From: G942493375 sp942493375
Lineage (GTDB): Bacteria > Armatimonadota > UBA5829
Assembly: GCA_942493375.1 (NCBI GenBank)
Contig: OW818698.1
Coordinates: 1,302,001 to 1,366,000, forward strand
Reading direction: 5' to 3'
DNA length: 64,000 nt
In this document: piece after piece, positions 62,471 through 64,000 of the stretch
Numbering within the stretch: the first letter of the stretch is position 1
Layout of the letters: each line of letters starts with the position of its first letter
The notes under the pieces: model-generated
Told to the model about the DNA's origin: nothing
The model's database searches: none
The model's input: the letters and a program-made list of their open reading frames with translations, nothing else
Translations under genes and position numbers: made by a program

Positions 62471-63959
62471 TCTCAACTCCTTGTTCATCAGCACCAGCGA
62501 CTTTACGTCCATGCCTGGTCTTAAGGATCGATATAAGGGAATACGCCAGCAAGACAATAATGGTTGATAGTCCAATCAAGGAATGGTCTTTTATATCTCT
62601 TATATACTCAGTGCATTTTACCTGGAATGAACTAGTGTTAATGAATATGATGGCGATCGTGCAGCCTGCGTAAAGGGTTCCGGACAGTAGCATCAAAAAT
62701 TTCTGTTTGTTCTTTTCATACCATAAGCAGACGACAATTAGAATAGCTATTACGACGATCGGTATCCATTGGAGTATGAACAGTTCAAAATTGGTTACGG
62801 GATCACCAAATACTGTCGGTTCGGGGTGCCCGATGGCATTGTATATAAACGCAATACATATGCTAAGTGTTGTAACTGCAAACAAACACAGTCTCTGTAC
62901 GGCTGTGTTGAGATTGGTACACATAAGCGACATCATGCCCAGAATTATCATTGATGCTGGAAAAGATAGAAGAACAGCAATTATATACAGAACAAGCAGT
63001 CCGAAGTTCTCCAGAAATGGAGGGCTAACCGTATGATACACACGGTAGTAAGAGTTCCTGAAAACCAGGTCCCTTGTCATATCATCAGACCCTAATCTAC
63101 CTTGCAGCTTGGTCAGTTGATAGTATCCCCCCATAATAACGGCATACGGACTGTAGGTTGCATGAATACGCGTAGAATAATAACCAGCATATGTTGTGTC
63201 TAACACATCCGTAACAACATAATTATCTGCTCCTACAAACATATTGATGTCTGATCGCCCCAGATTTAGTGATGAAATTCTGAGCGGGCAGATACGTTCA
63301 GGGGATATGAACTGGAATACGAGGGGTTGCAAAAAGCCTTCATGTGGACCAGATACTCCTGTCCTGGTCCGGGTATTCACTTTAATGGCTGTAAACACCC
63401 ATCCCTGCTTCAGGTATTCAGAGATCACGGGAACTGCTCTTTCCGGTATCGAGTATCCATTATTACTCGACCATTTCTGTAAATCCTCAGCGGTTTTTAC
63501 TTTGAGAACTGTAATGTCATAGATCCCTATCTGGTCTTGACTGGCAACATCAACATCAAACCGGACCGTTTGAGAATGCCCGGGGCTGGCTACCTCACGT
63601 GCTATGTTCGAATATTTGTATGAATCCCTGTAGTTATCAACCCAATAATGTAGACTTGGCTCAGCCCATGTATTCAACATTCTAAAAATCAGGTTATCAA
63701 AACGATGAACTGCTGGTTTTGAAGGTGTAGGCACCAGCCAGAGGAAATCCGATACCTTGCTGCGATATTTGACTTGAAGGACAAGTTCTTCTTTCCCGTT
63801 CCTGTATGCTATGAAGGCGTTTTGGGTGGGTATTGAGATATCTGTTTTAGATGTGGCAATCTGGTTTGTAGTTTTAGGTATGAAGAAACCGGTGGCACAG
63901 CAGGAGTAAGGTAAAACAAATAGAGTAATGATACATAGCACAAGGTAGAGTTTGTGCAT
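62463..63959 (-). CDS. DUF2330 membrane protein (copy B)
   Basis: 498 residues from ATG 63959, with AAGGAG 7 bp upstream. A signal peptide is followed by GFFIPKTTNQIATSKTDI and ELVLQVKYRSKVSDFLWLVP, the same DUF2330 plan as copy A, and about four or five C-terminal transmembrane helices. The TAG stop overlaps the ATG of copy A by 8 bp (62463-62470), so the two proteins are translated in a coupled way. An additional upstream gene may exist beyond the window edge. Confidence 0.82.
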   Translation of the reverse strand: MHKLYLVLCIITLFVLPYSCCATGFFIPKTTNQIATSKTDISIPTQNAFIAYRNGKEELVLQVKYRSKVSDFLWLVPTPSKPAVHRFDNLIFRMLNTWAEPSLHYWVDNYRDSYKYSNIAREVASPGHSQTVRFDVDVASQDQIGIYDITVLKVKTAEDLQKWSSNNGYSIPERAVPVISEYLKQGWVFTAIKVNTRTRTGVSGPHEGFLQPLVFQFISPERICPLRISSLNLGRSDINMFVGADNYVVTDVLDTTYAGYYSTRIHATYSPYAVIMGGYYQLTKLQGRLGSDDMTRDLVFRNSYYRVYHTVSPPFLENFGLLVLYIIAVLLSFPASMIILGMMSLMCTNLNTAVQRLCLFAVTTLSICIAFIYNAIGHPEPTVFGDPVTNFELFILQWIPIVVIAILIVVCLWYEKNKQKFLMLLSGTLYAGCTIAIIFINTSSFQVKCTEYIRDIKDHSLIGLSTIIVLLAYSLISILKTRHGRKVAGADEQGVENV

Positions 63960-64000
63960 TTTCTGCTCCTTGTTTTGCAGTATCTACTACTCTGCGTTCT

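Overview
The window looks like a chromosomal segment of a polysaccharide-degrading heterotrophic bacterium, most likely Armatimonadota. This is an inference. It rests on two prepilin-like proteins with the N-terminus and closing H-X9-DG motif typical of that phylum, on a PEP-CTERM protein, and on the number of secreted TIM-barrel hydrolases. Coding density is high. Intergenic gaps are unusually rich in palindromic dispersed repeats.

Layout. 1-9.6 kb: the end of a sialidase-type protein, a GH123-like secreted hydrolase, a caspase-like/FGE-like fusion, an MFS transporter and a heterodimeric ABC exporter. 9.9-20.7 kb: two secreted 'DEP'-motif TIM-barrel proteins, tRNA-Gly(TCC), an ankyrin protein, two prepilin-like genes with separate promoters and terminators, a histidine phosphatase, a Clp1/Grc3-type P-loop protein and a divergent NagB-like protein. 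20.9-24.3 kb: a PspA / AAA+ ATPase / membrane-protein cluster. 24.3-27.1 kb: a hairpin, a strong promoter and a small leader ORF before a CapD/PglF-type nucleotide-sugar dehydratase. 27.3-36 kb: amidohydrolase, orphan antitoxin-like ORF, PIG-L deacetylase, DUF2993, FmdB, LysM-G5, PEP-CTERM, a glycosidase-like protein and LemA. 36.3-43.7 kb: a 1317-residue beta-helix protein, a membrane protein and an 885-residue unknown protein with an internal duplication. 43.7-46.3 kb: tandem repeats and a complete group II intron. 46.4-52.1 kb: a housekeeping run obgE-proB-proA-nadD-LCP. 52.4-64 kb: GH4, a GH42-like protein, a PAS-GAF-PAS-SpoIIE phosphatase, an agarase-like protein behind a frameshifted histidine phosphatase, and two coupled DUF2330 membrane proteins.

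How the parts fit. Extracellular glycan breakdown (sialidase, GH123-like, DEP-barrel, beta-helix and agarase-like proteins) could feed cytoplasmic processing (GH4, GH42-like, NagB-like, PIG-L, MFS). CapD and LCP proteins point to envelope polysaccharide synthesis. PspA/AAA, LemA and the SpoIIE phosphatase point to envelope maintenance and signalling. I found no CRISPR array, no prophage, and no rRNA.

The best candidates for something undescribed are: the PspA-AAA+-membrane trio; the caspase-like protein that has lost its catalytic-histidine block; the Clp1-type kinase in a bacterium; the hairpin/promoter/leader-peptide module before capD; the 885-residue duplicated protein; and the intergenic repeat families, one of which hosts the group II intron next to apparently empty copies of its target.
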